DNA of 10,133 bases, taken from Gammaproteobacteria bacterium. Lineage in GTDB: Bacteria > Pseudomonadota > Gammaproteobacteria > UBA6429 > Thiohalophilaceae. The stretch covers positions 1 through 10,133 of the forward strand of contig JAADGZ010000218.1 of the NCBI GenBank assembly GCA_013152045.1, read 5' to 3'. Below are positions 1-6,775 of the stretch, one piece after another (position 1 is the first letter of the stretch; each line of letters starts with the position of its first letter). The notes below the pieces were generated by a model that searched no databases, was not told where the DNA came from, and worked only from the letters and a program-made list of their open reading frames with translations. Both the position numbers and the translations under genes were made by a program.

Positions 1-81
1 GGTGCGAGCGATGTAGTGCAGGATATGGGAAGTAAAGAGAATGTTGTTTTTTCTTTACCGCAGGATCTAAAGAAGATCTAA
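1..81 (+). CDS. Possible C-terminal end of an unidentified protein (cut by window edge)
   Basis: Frame 1 is open from the first base and ends with TAA at 79-81, giving 26 residues that end in SLPQDLKKI. The composition (mixed charged and hydrophobic, no low complexity) looks like a real protein tail. An open stretch this short is also fairly likely by chance, so the call is tentative. It would converge on the minus-strand pilus operon, with the repeat-rich spacer between them. I do not recognise the family. Confidence 0.35.
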   Translation, partial: GASDVVQDMGSKENVVFSLPQDLKKI

Positions 82-138
82 AAAAAGTCCTAAAGAATGA
101 TCCTGACGATTCAGCCTAAATAGACCCGCCCAAATAAA

Positions 139-158
139 GAACCTCTAAATATGGGTTC
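139..158 (-). terminator. Weak candidate terminator downstream of pilE
   Basis: Read on the minus strand, GAACC and GGTTC can form a 5-bp stem with a 10-nt loop, followed by TTTATTT. It lies about 210 nt past the pilE stop and is oriented to end pilus-operon transcription. The stem is short and the loop large, so confidence is low. Confidence 0.2.
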
Positions 159-168
159 CGAATTCCTC

Positions 169-216
169 TCCAGTCAAAACCGTTCACCCTGATCCAGTCA
201 AAAGCGTTCACCCTGA
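169..216. repeat. 24-bp tandem direct repeat, two copies
   Basis: Positions 169-192 and 193-216 are adjacent copies of a 24-bp unit (TCCAGTCAAAA, C or G, CGTTCACCCTGA) with one mismatch. The CGTTCACCCTGA end of each copy matches the edge of the repeat element that continues to 230, so this looks like a partial duplication at the border of a dispersed repeat. Confidence 0.75.
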
Positions 217-230
217 GCTTGTCGAAGGGT
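203..230. repeat. Dispersed intergenic repeat, CTTCGACAAGCTCAGGGT family
   Basis: The segment reads GCGTTCACCCTGAGC then TTGTCGAAGGGT, and its outer bases ACCCT/AGGGT (210-214 and 226-230) are complementary. Elements with the core CTTCGACAAGCTCAGGG, bordered by GTTCACC, occur in many copies in intergenic DNA of diverse bacteria. Assignment to that class is from memory of such sequences. The copy number in this genome cannot be seen here. Confidence 0.6.
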
Positions 231-260
231 AAATAGCTTCAAACATCGCTTTTTTACCTT

Positions 261-311
261 CATGGTTTGATAAGGCTCGCCTGAGCAAAGTCGAAGAGCT
301 CACCACGAACG
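261..311. repeat. Degenerate second repeat element of the GTCGAAG / CTCACCACGAACG type
   Basis: The stretch holds CATGGTTTGATAAGGCTC, then CCTGAGCAAAGTCGAAG, then CTCACCACGAACG. The middle part is a variant of the element at 203-230 (CCTGAGC...GTCGAAG), and the outer parts resemble the borders of related elements in which CATGGTTCGACAAG leads into CTCACCACGAACG. It appears to be a mosaic or decayed copy. I see no function beyond being a dispersed repeat. Confidence 0.5.
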
Positions 312-331
312 TAAAGCTTGATTCCGGCATG

Positions 332-357
332 CATTCCCACGCAGGAGCATGGGAATG
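332..357. repeat. Hairpin repeat CATTCCCACG-CAGGAG-CATGGGAATG next to pilE
   Basis: Ten-base arms at 332-341 and 348-357 pair except for one C/A position, with a 6-nt loop CAGGAG. Similar 'TTCCCACGCNNNNGCGTGGGAA' hairpins are widespread dispersed repeats in environmental Proteobacteria. It ends 12 nt from the pilE stop codon. On the minus strand no T-tract follows, so it is not a classic intrinsic terminator, but it could protect the 3' end of the pilus transcript. Confidence 0.6.
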
Positions 358-369
358 AGGCAACTACGC

Positions 370-879
370 TTAATTGCTGCCCCAGCAACGCACGGTATTG
401 CTAACGGTGCCATTGATATCTAACGAGCCTTTGACTCCCAAATTATTAATCGTGAATATATCGCAATCGTTGTCGTTAATGGATACATTAGCGCCAGCTC
501 TAGTGTTGGGGATGTTGCTAATGGTAATGTTATAGCCTGCACCTGCGCCGGTTATAGCGACAGCGGTACTATAAAGATCTCCGCGTGAACCCGTTGGATC
601 ATATTTTGCACGTACCACAGGAACAACGGCATCAGTTGCTGTAGTAATACAGGCATTAACATAGACACCATTGTTATTAGAGGCGCAACGTTCCATTTCC
701 AGGCGTAGCATGGAGGCTATCGCTATGGCCTCGGTGCGTTGGCTTTTGAGTCTTTGCGCCTGGTAAATTGGCCAGGAAATAGCCGCGAGAATGGCGATGA
801 TGGCGATAACCACCATTACCTCAATCAGAGTGAAGCCCTGGTTGCGAGTTTTAGAAATATAGATTCTATGAATTCTCAT
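370..879 (-). CDS. pilE: Type IV minor prepilin PilE
   Basis: A 169-residue prepilin. The leader of 15 residues ends in NQG, and PilD should cut before FTLIE, leaving F1 and the conserved Glu5. A hydrophobic helix runs to about residue 37. Four cysteines (65, 77, 139, 165) are present. The last two bracket the NNLGVKG segment and resemble the C-terminal disulfide (D-region) of P. aeruginosa PilE, which also ends close to a CW motif (RCWGSN here). Last gene of the minor-pilin operon. PilE is known as a minor subunit linking the tip complex to the major pilin. The start ATG at 879 has no clear Shine-Dalgarno sequence, and a strong hairpin with a U-rich tail lies between pilY1 and this gene, so expression may be low or depend on read-through. 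PilE rather than a major PilA is inferred from operon position and C-terminus. Confidence 0.88.
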   Translation of the reverse strand: MRIHRIYISKTRNQGFTLIEVMVVIAIIAILAAISWPIYQAQRLKSQRTEAIAIASMLRLEMERCASNNNGVYVNACITTATDAVVPVVRAKYDPTGSRGDLYSTAVAITGAGAGYNITISNIPNTRAGANVSINDNDCDIFTINNLGVKGSLDINGTVSNTVRCWGSN

Positions 880-902
880 TTTTCTGTGTTTTATCAGGTG
901 TT

Positions 903-937
903 AGAAAATGGCCGATACCATAATAATGGCACCGGCC
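903..937 (-). terminator. Intrinsic-type terminator/attenuator between pilY1 and pilE
   Basis: On the minus strand, 937-926 (GGCCGGTGCCAT) pairs over 12 bases with 921-910 (ATGGTATCGGCC), counting two G-U wobbles, around a TATT loop. ATTTTCT follows immediately. The geometry fits a Rho-independent terminator, and it is directional: on the plus strand no T-tract follows. It begins 9 nt after the pilY1 stop and lies wholly upstream of pilE, so it should cut or reduce pilE transcription. Confidence 0.65.
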
Positions 938-946
938 AGGATCATG

Positions 947-3900
947 CTACTTGGCATTCCAGTAGTCTACTGTGAAGAAGTTTTCGTTAACTGGCTCCAC
1001 ATCTTTCTTATTCTTATCCTTGAGTACCTTGGTTCCAACGATAATGCTGGTTCCTCCATCTTTTGTGAAGATGACGTTTGGACTGGAGGGTAGGCCAGTC
1101 ACATTCAGATTACCCTTACGGTCACAACGCTTTAGACTGCCGTTATTACAGAAGTTGAATACCGGTTGTGCATCGAGCAGGTTGATGGCCCATGCTGTTG
1201 ATGTTCCTTTTCCGGGTGCACAACTGGTAGTCTGGGTATTTGCTATGGGGGTGAAACTGGTGAATATGAGAATATTATTGATAGTGATGGATTTACCCAG
1301 CACTTTTTCACCCAGAAAGCTTCCATCATCCTGATTGAGTTTAATGTACCAGCCATTGTTGGTATTCAGCGCTTGGCGGGCGGCATCAATCTGAGTCTGG
1401 GTGCCTTCGCCGACGAGGTTTTTAGTGGCATCATAAAGATCATTTTCCGTAATGGTAGTGTAGATGGCTTTACCGTTGGCATCTTTGGCCGGGCCACGGA
1501 CATCGCTGTCCCGAATTACATAAAAGCGATCCTTGATCGTGGTTTCCAATGGGTGGGCGCGGAAGCCTGAGCCAATCGCGATAGTCAGATATTCCTGGCT
1601 GCCCTGACGGACATAGGCCACATCCGGCGCAGAAAAGAAATGACGGTTGTTTGCAGCTGCGGCACTACTGGCTACATTGGTTGCGGTGCCGTTTAGATCA
1701 GCAATCACTCCTCCGGTCATGAGATTGGTTGCGCCGGTATTGCTGTCGTTGAGATCAAAGCGCCAGATTCGAGCCGCTGTATCGGAGGCATAGATGCGAT
1801 CCACGTAGCCATTTCCGGTGCTGTCAAAGGCTGTCACATTGGCGGTCAGTGCATTTTTCATATCAGCCAGTTTCAGATCGGCATTGGAGCTGGCGATGCT
1901 GGCCCACCATAAACGCTGACCAGTTTCGGCATCGACGATATATAATGCCCGGCCCATATTATCTGCAGCGGGTAGGGTGGTACTATCGACATTGGTATCA
2001 TAGCCACCACCGAAGATCAGCACATCTCTATCAGAGCCGTTAAACTTGATTTTGGCATGAGTCATTTTCGACCAGGTTTGTCCCAGCTCGGCAAAATCAC
2101 CCGTGCCGCCTTTGATTTCCCATTTCAGCTTGGGGTTGCTGCGGTCGGTAACATCCAGAGCATAGTAGTTTCTGCCGCCTCGGCGCATGCCAAAGTATAG
2201 GTAAACATGCTCACCCGTTTGTGCCGTACCGTCCGTCTTGAGTACTAGCAGATCATTGTTGAGGTCGTTGTGCCAGACCGTCATGGGACCATCCAGACCA
2301 TAGAGACGGCTAGTCGCTGTTGAGTTGCCTTTTAGCATCGGCAGGTTGGTTAATAAATCCTTGGGGATAAAGGCAAACTGCTCAAGCCCGGTTCTGGCGT
2401 CAATGGCGTGCAGAAAGCCCTCATTGGTGGTCATATAGAGTGTGATGTCAATATTGGCATCCGTAGTTCCCTTATAGGTGACCATTTGTGGTTTGCTGTG
2501 CAGGGGATCACCAATTGCCTGGCGTGTATCGGTGGTTGAACCATTGCCGTTTTCATCCAGCACATCTACGCCACGAGCCCATTGAATCAGAGCGGTGCGA
2601 TCGGTAGCACTGGCCGTAGCGGGTAGTCCCAACAGGGATTTGCTCAGGGCGGTATTGCTGTCGAGTAGCTTGTTGTTTGCATTTTCAAGAATAACGGAAC
2701 TGGTCTGTGGTGGCAGTAACGCGCTATCAGTCCCGGTAAAGGGGTAAATCCTGCGGCTGGCCGGGGAAGGCAATTTTTCGGCTGCGCCGCCTTTTTCAAC
2801 ATCGGCACCATCGACCGAGTTGCTCCAATAACTTTTGGCGGTTGAGGTAAATAAACCGGTATTGGGATCAACGGCATTGTTTCCGCTTACATCGGCAATA
2901 ATCAGATCAGAGCTGGGATCTCCCGTTACAGAACGTATCAGTTCATACTTTTTCAGGTTACCTGGCCAGCGGTAGTTTATGGTTGGGCGGAACAGGGCAA
3001 AATACAGTTCGCTTCGATGAGTCAGTCGATTAAAGGCGTTGACCGATACCGCAGGAGATACGAAGGTGGTACTGACTTTTCCTATATCGGTTATTATCGA
3101 AGTAAATGCTTTGGCAAGGTCGTTAGCCGAAGTTGCTTCGAAGTAACCGACGCTGGGGTCAAGTATACCTCCAGTGCTGCCACCTTTTTTTGCCGTCTCT
3201 TTCAATAATCCCGGATTTCCGATATTACCACCAAAACCAATGGTGTAGGTAATGACGTTTTGCGTATCCGGTAAACTAGCTGACTGATCATTGTTATACA
3301 TATAGCCGGCAAGCTCATCGAGACAGTCGTTAGCAGAATAAGCGCAACTACTGGAGACACCAGGGAAAGTACCACTGATAGGCGCTGCCTGATTGCCGTT
3401 GTTGATAAGCGTATCGGCATCACTATCACCCACCGGGTCGCCATCGGTTAGCAGGACGACGAAATTCTTCGAGCATTGAAACTTGATTGGACTCTTGTAA
3501 CGGTTGGTATCACTGGGGTCAAGAACGCTGCTGACATTGGTGGGAACGGCATTCTTACCAAAATAAACTTTCGCACCCCGATAGTAGAGCATGGCCTCAT
3601 ACAAGGTTTCAGCCAGTGGTGTGAGGCCGTAGGCTGTTAGATTGTCAATGCTGCTCTTGAATCCGGCGCGGCTGGAACTGTTGATATCCTGCATGGGTTC
3701 GGCAAAACTGCCACCTTTACTAAGAGAACTGCAGCCCCACCAATGGCAGTGTTGGCTGGCGTCAAAACGCATCATGGCGGCATTAATACCCGATGAGCTG
3801 TCGATCAGATTTTTGAGCGAGTGTTGAACGATCTGTAGACGGGTCAGATGGGTGTGTGTACCGGGAGTATTGAGGTAGTTAATATAATTGGCAGTATAAA

Positions 3901-4492
3901 TCGTATAGGAGTCACCGGTAGTATTCCAGTCGATGGCGTTGCTGCTATTTGCTTTCCAGGGGCCGTTATTATTTTGATCGGCAGGATAGAGATTACTGCT
4001 GTTGACGCCATCGCCATGTACACCATAGTCGGCAGCGCACTCGACATATTCGGTAGTGTTGTCAGCTAGTTTTGTCCAATAGTCTCCAGAGGTGGAGGCG
4101 AGGTAGCGTGCTAAACGGCCGATATAATAGCCAGACCCACTGGTGCTGAATGCAGACGAGGCATCATTACATTTGAATGAACTAATTTTGAGATGCTGGT
4201 TTGAGGTGCTGCAGTCCGGGGGGGTGCCAGTATTGCTCCAGTAATAAAGGCTGGTATCGCAGCTACCTGAATAAGTAGTGGTAGGATGGTATACATCTTT
4301 ATTTAGTCCAACAGAGCTACTCATACTGCCTGAAGTATCAATGATAAAGAGAACATTGGGTTTGGCTGAGGTCGAACCGGTTGCTATGCCGGTAAAGATC
4401 TCGGTGTCATCTGCGTATAGTGGTGTACCACTCATGATAATATAAAGGGCAGTAGCCAGAGCCAAAATTACTTTTTTGCTTGCAGTACGCAT
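947..4492 (-). CDS. pilY1: PilY1-type pilus tip adhesin / assembly factor
   Basis: About 1181 residues, the usual size for PilY1/PilC. A Sec signal peptide ends near PLYA-DD (residue 27). A von Willebrand A-like domain follows, with a complete MIDAS: DTSGS (D52, S54, S56), T291 in YGLTP and D350 in LLTDGDP. A CHWWGC cysteine pair lies at 249-254. The C-terminal half is a PilY1 beta-propeller with the family motif GDPLHSKP (661-668), an Asp/Asn loop DENGNGSTTD (646-655) and an EF-hand-like calcium loop DSTGNGYVD (890-898), matching the site that in P. aeruginosa controls pilus extension and retraction. PilY1 sits at the pilus tip with the minor pilins, promotes assembly and acts in adhesion and surface sensing. 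ATG at 4492 is preferred to the in-frame GTG at 4504, because GAGGTG sits 4 nt before the ATG and nothing similar precedes the GTG. Confidence 0.93.
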   Translation of the reverse strand: MRTASKKVILALATALYIIMSGTPLYADDTEIFTGIATGSTSAKPNVLFIIDTSGSMSSSVGLNKDVYHPTTTYSGSCDTSLYYWSNTGTPPDCSTSNQHLKISSFKCNDASSAFSTSGSGYYIGRLARYLASTSGDYWTKLADNTTEYVECAADYGVHGDGVNSSNLYPADQNNNGPWKANSSNAIDWNTTGDSYTIYTANYINYLNTPGTHTHLTRLQIVQHSLKNLIDSSSGINAAMMRFDASQHCHWWGCSSLSKGGSFAEPMQDINSSSRAGFKSSIDNLTAYGLTPLAETLYEAMLYYRGAKVYFGKNAVPTNVSSVLDPSDTNRYKSPIKFQCSKNFVVLLTDGDPVGDSDADTLINNGNQAAPISGTFPGVSSSCAYSANDCLDELAGYMYNNDQSASLPDTQNVITYTIGFGGNIGNPGLLKETAKKGGSTGGILDPSVGYFEATSANDLAKAFTSIITDIGKVSTTFVSPAVSVNAFNRLTHRSELYFALFRPTINYRWPGNLKKYELIRSVTGDPSSDLIIADVSGNNAVDPNTGLFTSTAKSYWSNSVDGADVEKGGAAEKLPSPASRRIYPFTGTDSALLPPQTSSVILENANNKLLDSNTALSKSLLGLPATASATDRTALIQWARGVDVLDENGNGSTTDTRQAIGDPLHSKPQMVTYKGTTDANIDITLYMTTNEGFLHAIDARTGLEQFAFIPKDLLTNLPMLKGNSTATSRLYGLDGPMTVWHNDLNNDLLVLKTDGTAQTGEHVYLYFGMRRGGRNYYALDVTDRSNPKLKWEIKGGTGDFAELGQTWSKMTHAKIKFNGSDRDVLIFGGGYDTNVDSTTLPAADNMGRALYIVDAETGQRLWWASIASSNADLKLADMKNALTANVTAFDSTGNGYVDRIYASDTAARIWRFDLNDSNTGATNLMTGGVIADLNGTATNVASSAAAANNRHFFSAPDVAYVRQGSQEYLTIAIGSGFRAHPLETTIKDRFYVIRDSDVRGPAKDANGKAIYTTITENDLYDATKNLVGEGTQTQIDAARQALNTNNGWYIKLNQDDGSFLGEKVLGKSITINNILIFTSFTPIANTQTTSCAPGKGTSTAWAINLLDAQPVFNFCNNGSLKRCDRKGNLNVTGLPSSPNVIFTKDGGTSIIVGTKVLKDKNKKDVEPVNENFFTVDYWNAK

Positions 4493-4496
4493 GACG

Positions 4497-4502
4497 CACC
4501 TC
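4497..4502 (-). promoter_or_regulatory. Shine-Dalgarno site of pilY1 (decides start)
   Basis: The minus strand reads GAGGTG, CGTC, ATG. This site overlaps the upstream in-frame GTG (4502-4504), which has no comparable site of its own. It therefore favours ATG at 4492 as the start and removes four residues from the longest reading frame. Confidence 0.65.
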
Positions 4503-4522
4503 ACTAAAATGTTACTAAAATG
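4501..4522. repeat. 11-bp tandem repeat in the pilY1 leader
   Basis: Plus-strand TCACTAAAATG and TTACTAAAATG are adjacent 11-bp copies differing at one base. On the minus strand the promoter-distal copy supplies the GTGAGG part of the pilY1 ribosome binding site. Seen directly; function unknown. Confidence 0.7.
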
Positions 4523-4532
4523 ACAGAAACCG

Positions 4533-4555
4533 GGTAAGCAAACTACATGCTTACC
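4533..4555 (-). other. Intercistronic hairpin over the stop codon of the small secreted gene
   Basis: On the minus strand GGTAAGCA and TGCTTACC form a perfect 8-bp stem with a 7-nt loop. The TAA stop of the upstream gene lies inside the left arm. CGGTTTCTG follows, which is not a good U-tract, so this is more likely an RNA-stability or processing element, or a partial attenuator, than a full terminator. Confidence 0.5.
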
Positions 4556-4868
4556 AGACTATTTTTTTTACATGGTTTGTTTTTGGATCATAAACTACGA
4601 GAGCGTAATTCGTTTTGAGGTGGTTGAGTTTATGAAGAGAGATGTTTTTCCCACGGCTGCTTACCTGGGTTGTACGGTCGATACTTAACTGGAGGTCAGC
4701 GCAGGTAGGACAGCGTTTGACAATGGCATAGCCATTGAGTGAGTCATCGACACTAATGCTTATACTGATTACTTCAATGGCTGTATCAAGCACATCAGTT
4801 TCAGCCCGCAGGCTTAATGGCAGCATCAGTAGAGATAGATAAAAAACAGTGCTAATAATTTTTTTCAT
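4551..4868 (-). CDS. Small secreted protein of the pilus operon, CPTC motif, unknown function
   Basis: 105 residues. The N-terminus MKK plus a hydrophobic core, ending LSLRA-ET, is a clear Sec signal peptide with cleavage expected after residue 22, so the mature protein (about 83 residues) should be periplasmic or exported. C53 and C56 form a CPTC motif, which could be a disulfide, a metal site or a thioredoxin-like dithiol. The small size, with no thioredoxin fold visible, argues against the last. The tail ALVVYDPKTNHVKKIVW looks beta-rich. Good ribosome site (GGAG, 7 nt before ATG). It sits between pilX and pilY1, where P. aeruginosa has no gene. PilY2 is a similarly small secreted protein but lies after pilY1, and I see no convincing resemblance. 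A role in PilY1 or minor-pilin folding or export is inferred from position only. Confidence 0.8.
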   Translation of the reverse strand: MKKIISTVFYLSLLMLPLSLRAETDVLDTAIEVISISISVDDSLNGYAIVKRCPTCADLQLSIDRTTQVSSRGKNISLHKLNHLKTNYALVVYDPKTNHVKKIVW

Positions 4869-4895
4869 AATAGTTCTCCGGATAATGTCGTGATC

Positions 4896-4913
4896 AGTAA
4901 AGGGTGCTTTACT
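4896..4913 (-). other. Intercistronic hairpin at the pilX stop codon
   Basis: AGTAAAG and CTTTACT form a perfect 7-bp stem with a 4-nt loop (CACC on the minus strand), and the stem overlaps the pilX stop codon (4912-4914). No T-tract follows, so it is not a classic terminator. It resembles in position the hairpins after the next two genes. Confidence 0.45.
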
Positions 4914-5394
4914 ATCGTGGCGGCCCCATTTGTTGAATTACTTCCTCAATCGTGTTGCTGCTGCCTGAAACGAGGCTTGCGGTACTGGTCAGGATAAGTG
5001 GGTTAGCCCCTGCGGTACCAAAGCTCGTGCCTGACAGACTATCAATCCCCTGATTGCTTGTTGTAGCGGGGATGCTGAAAGTAACTGTGGGGTTAACACC
5101 GTTAAATGAACAGTTAACCGGGGTGTTCTGGATATTGGGGTCATAATTGATTACAGCGGTCTTACGCAGGGATTCGTTGCTTGGCAGAAGGGCTGTGCGA
5201 ATACAGGACTCGGCAGCCTGGAAGGTGGCGTTTTGACTTTGCAGGTTACTGGCCATGCGTTCTTCCAGCGTCGTGGAGCTGAGCATGCTGACGCTGAGTA
5301 CGGTCATGACTACCAGGATTAACAGCGCGACGACGAGTACGATCCCTCGCTGTTTTTTAATGCCCGTGACAGTATGAGTTGCAGATAATGTCAT
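4912..5394 (-). CDS. pilX: Minor pilus protein PilX
   Basis: 160 residues. The leader ends KKQRG (G17) before IVLVV, followed by a long hydrophobic helix to about residue 40 and then the PilX_N signature SSTTLEERMASN (39-50) and FQAAES (58-63). Position 5 of the mature protein is Val, not Glu. Loss of Glu5 is typical of PilX and its type II secretion counterpart GspK, which start the pseudopilus tip. PilX joins PilV, PilW, FimU and PilY1 in the complex that primes pilus assembly in the inner membrane. A ribosome site (TAGGA) precedes the ATG by 7 nt. It lies 18 nt downstream of pilW. The C-terminal part is Ser/Thr/Asn rich and poorly conserved, as usual for this family. Confidence 0.9.
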   Translation of the reverse strand: MTLSATHTVTGIKKQRGIVLVVALLILVVMTVLSVSMLSSTTLEERMASNLQSQNATFQAAESCIRTALLPSNESLRKTAVINYDPNIQNTPVNCSFNGVNPTVTFSIPATTSNQGIDSLSGTSFGTAGANPLILTSTASLVSGSSNTIEEVIQQMGPPR

Positions 5395-5412
5395 TTTGAT
5401 TTCCTACCTGGA

Positions 5413-6219
5413 TTACGGGGTGATGTTATTACGAAGAAGAATGGTGGTAGTGTAGACGCGGCGTATTTTCTGATCGCTAGCGATGCCGGTTACTGTACCG
5501 TTATAGGGTCCCAAGGTTGTTCCCAACAGATCGAAGGTTTTTGCACTGGCTGCGGATGCTCGTTCATCGACGCTACTGGCGAGCAGAGCGATGCGCAGGG
5601 TTACGACTCTGGACCAGTCCTGATTTGGTACTTGATTACTGGTGAAGTACTGGTCGGTGATGTAGTCTCGGCTATAGTCGGTGTCAACTCCATAGAGTAC
5701 CTGCATGTTTTCTATTCCCTCGACCAGTTCATTGCCGTTGCAATAGAGGGCGTAAATAGATTGACCACGGTTATTGATGCGACCGGTATTGCGAATATCA
5801 TATTGGTTCAATGTTGTATTCAGCATTGAATTTGCGGTATCTACATTGCCGGGTGTATTACCGGCACAGTCTGCTGTTAATAATCCGGTTGTGCCGTGTC
5901 GCAGGGTCAGGGCGTCACTGGGACTGGGATGGTTGCTGGTGTCAACCACATCATTTTGACTGCCGCTGAATAGAACACCCTTTATTGTGGTGTTTTTAGC
6001 AGGGAAAGCTGCCATACGAATATCACGACTGAGAAAATCGATCGCAAAACGGCCATTTTCCTGGGTGTGCATCAGGCCCTCATTAAGTCGGTAGCCGCGC
6101 TGGTTCGATTGATAGACGGTAAATAGTCCCGCCAGAATCAGCAGGCTGATAACCAGGGCGACCATGAGTTCAATCAGGGTCAGTCCACGTTGTTGTGAAT
6201 GTTTCAGATTCATCATCAT
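5413..6219 (-). CDS. pilW: Minor prepilin PilW
   Basis: 268 residues. Leader MMMNLKHSQQRG, with PilD cleavage expected after G12, gives LTLIE with Glu5 retained, then a hydrophobic helix to about residue 35. The block ENGRFAIDFLSRDIRMAAF (54-72) and the C-terminal stretch WSRVVTLRIALLASS are typical of PilW, which is also the usual length. In P. aeruginosa PilW, with PilX and PilY1, also takes part in surface signalling. The gene overlaps the pilV stop (ATGA-type overlap at 6216-6219), so translation is probably coupled. Three consecutive ATG codons (6219, 6216, 6213) with no clear Shine-Dalgarno site make the exact start uncertain by one or two residues. Confidence 0.92.
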   Translation of the reverse strand: MMMNLKHSQQRGLTLIELMVALVISLLILAGLFTVYQSNQRGYRLNEGLMHTQENGRFAIDFLSRDIRMAAFPAKNTTIKGVLFSGSQNDVVDTSNHPSPSDALTLRHGTTGLLTADCAGNTPGNVDTANSMLNTTLNQYDIRNTGRINNRGQSIYALYCNGNELVEGIENMQVLYGVDTDYSRDYITDQYFTSNQVPNQDWSRVVTLRIALLASSVDERASAASAKTFDLLGTTLGPYNGTVTGIASDQKIRRVYTTTILLRNNITP

Positions 6220-6743
6220 GGTTGTATTTGCAGTGTGATTGTTTTCAGGTTTGGATTTTTACTAATATCAATATTGGCATCTTGCAGATCATTCCAGCTC
6301 AGAGTCAGAGTATGGGAAGTGTTGGGGACACAGGCGGCGCCAAGATCACAGGTCACCGTCATGGTCGCGCCAAACGGCAGGTTGTCCGCCATGGATTGAC
6401 AGATTTGAAAGTTGTCAAAGCTGAAAAGCTGGGTGGTGCTACAGTTGGCAGTATTGCAGTTGGTTGGTTGTACACCGCAGGCGCTGGCGTTTAAAGTGAT
6501 ATTTTTATATGCCAGATTAGTATTGAACTCTAAGGAGTTTGCACGCATGCGTTCAGCCATGTCTGAGGCGATAAAAACGGCCTGGACCCGCGAGTTGGAA
6601 TTGGAGCTGCCGCGCAGGCCGTGAATCTGCAGGCCTGCTAGTCCTAGCAGGCCAACCGAGAGTATGACCAGGGCGATCATGACCTCAACCAGGGTCATGC
6701 CCTGTATCATTTTGTGCGTGGTTTTGTTGTCAATATGGCTCAT
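6216..6743 (-). CDS. pilV: Minor prepilin PilV
   Basis: 175 residues from ATG at 6743. The leader ends KMIQG (G15) before MTLVE (Glu5 present), and the helix ends in SVGLLGLAGLQ, a near-signature of PilV. The following SDMAERMRAN segment is also characteristic. The pseudopilin head has several cysteines (CGVQPTNC, NTANC), plausibly disulfide-bonded. PilV belongs to the FimU-PilV-PilW-PilX core of the tip complex. An in-frame GTG at 6755 would add MNLT. Neither start has a strong ribosome site, and ATG is preferred on codon and leader length. The stop overlaps the pilW start, implying coupled translation. Confidence 0.9.
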   Translation of the reverse strand: MSHIDNKTTHKMIQGMTLVEVMIALVILSVGLLGLAGLQIHGLRGSSNSNSRVQAVFIASDMAERMRANSLEFNTNLAYKNITLNASACGVQPTNCNTANCSTTQLFSFDNFQICQSMADNLPFGATMTVTCDLGAACVPNTSHTLTLSWNDLQDANIDISKNPNLKTITLQIQP

Positions 6744-6775
6744 AGTTAAATTCACTTTCAGACCGTTTGTTTATA

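Noticed and set aside
61..105. CAGGATC / GATCCTG inverted repeat at the end of the partial left-hand gene.
   Set aside because: The 7-base arms are 31 nt apart and no T-tract follows, so it is not a credible terminator.
573..581. RGD tripeptide in PilE (residues 99-101), as in integrin-binding proteins.
   Set aside because: A three-residue match is expected by chance, and there is no structural or host context to support it.
897..942. Mini-ORF on the minus strand just after pilY1 (starts ATGATCCTGG, 14 hydrophobic residues).
   Set aside because: It coincides with the terminator-like hairpin, has no own ribosome site, and its short hydrophobic product is a by-product of the inverted repeat.
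947..4504. Several open frames of 60-120 codons on the plus strand and in other minus frames within pilY1 and the other pilin genes.
   Set aside because: They lie entirely inside well-supported genes, show no recognisable domain or ribosome site, and have biased composition from the true frame.
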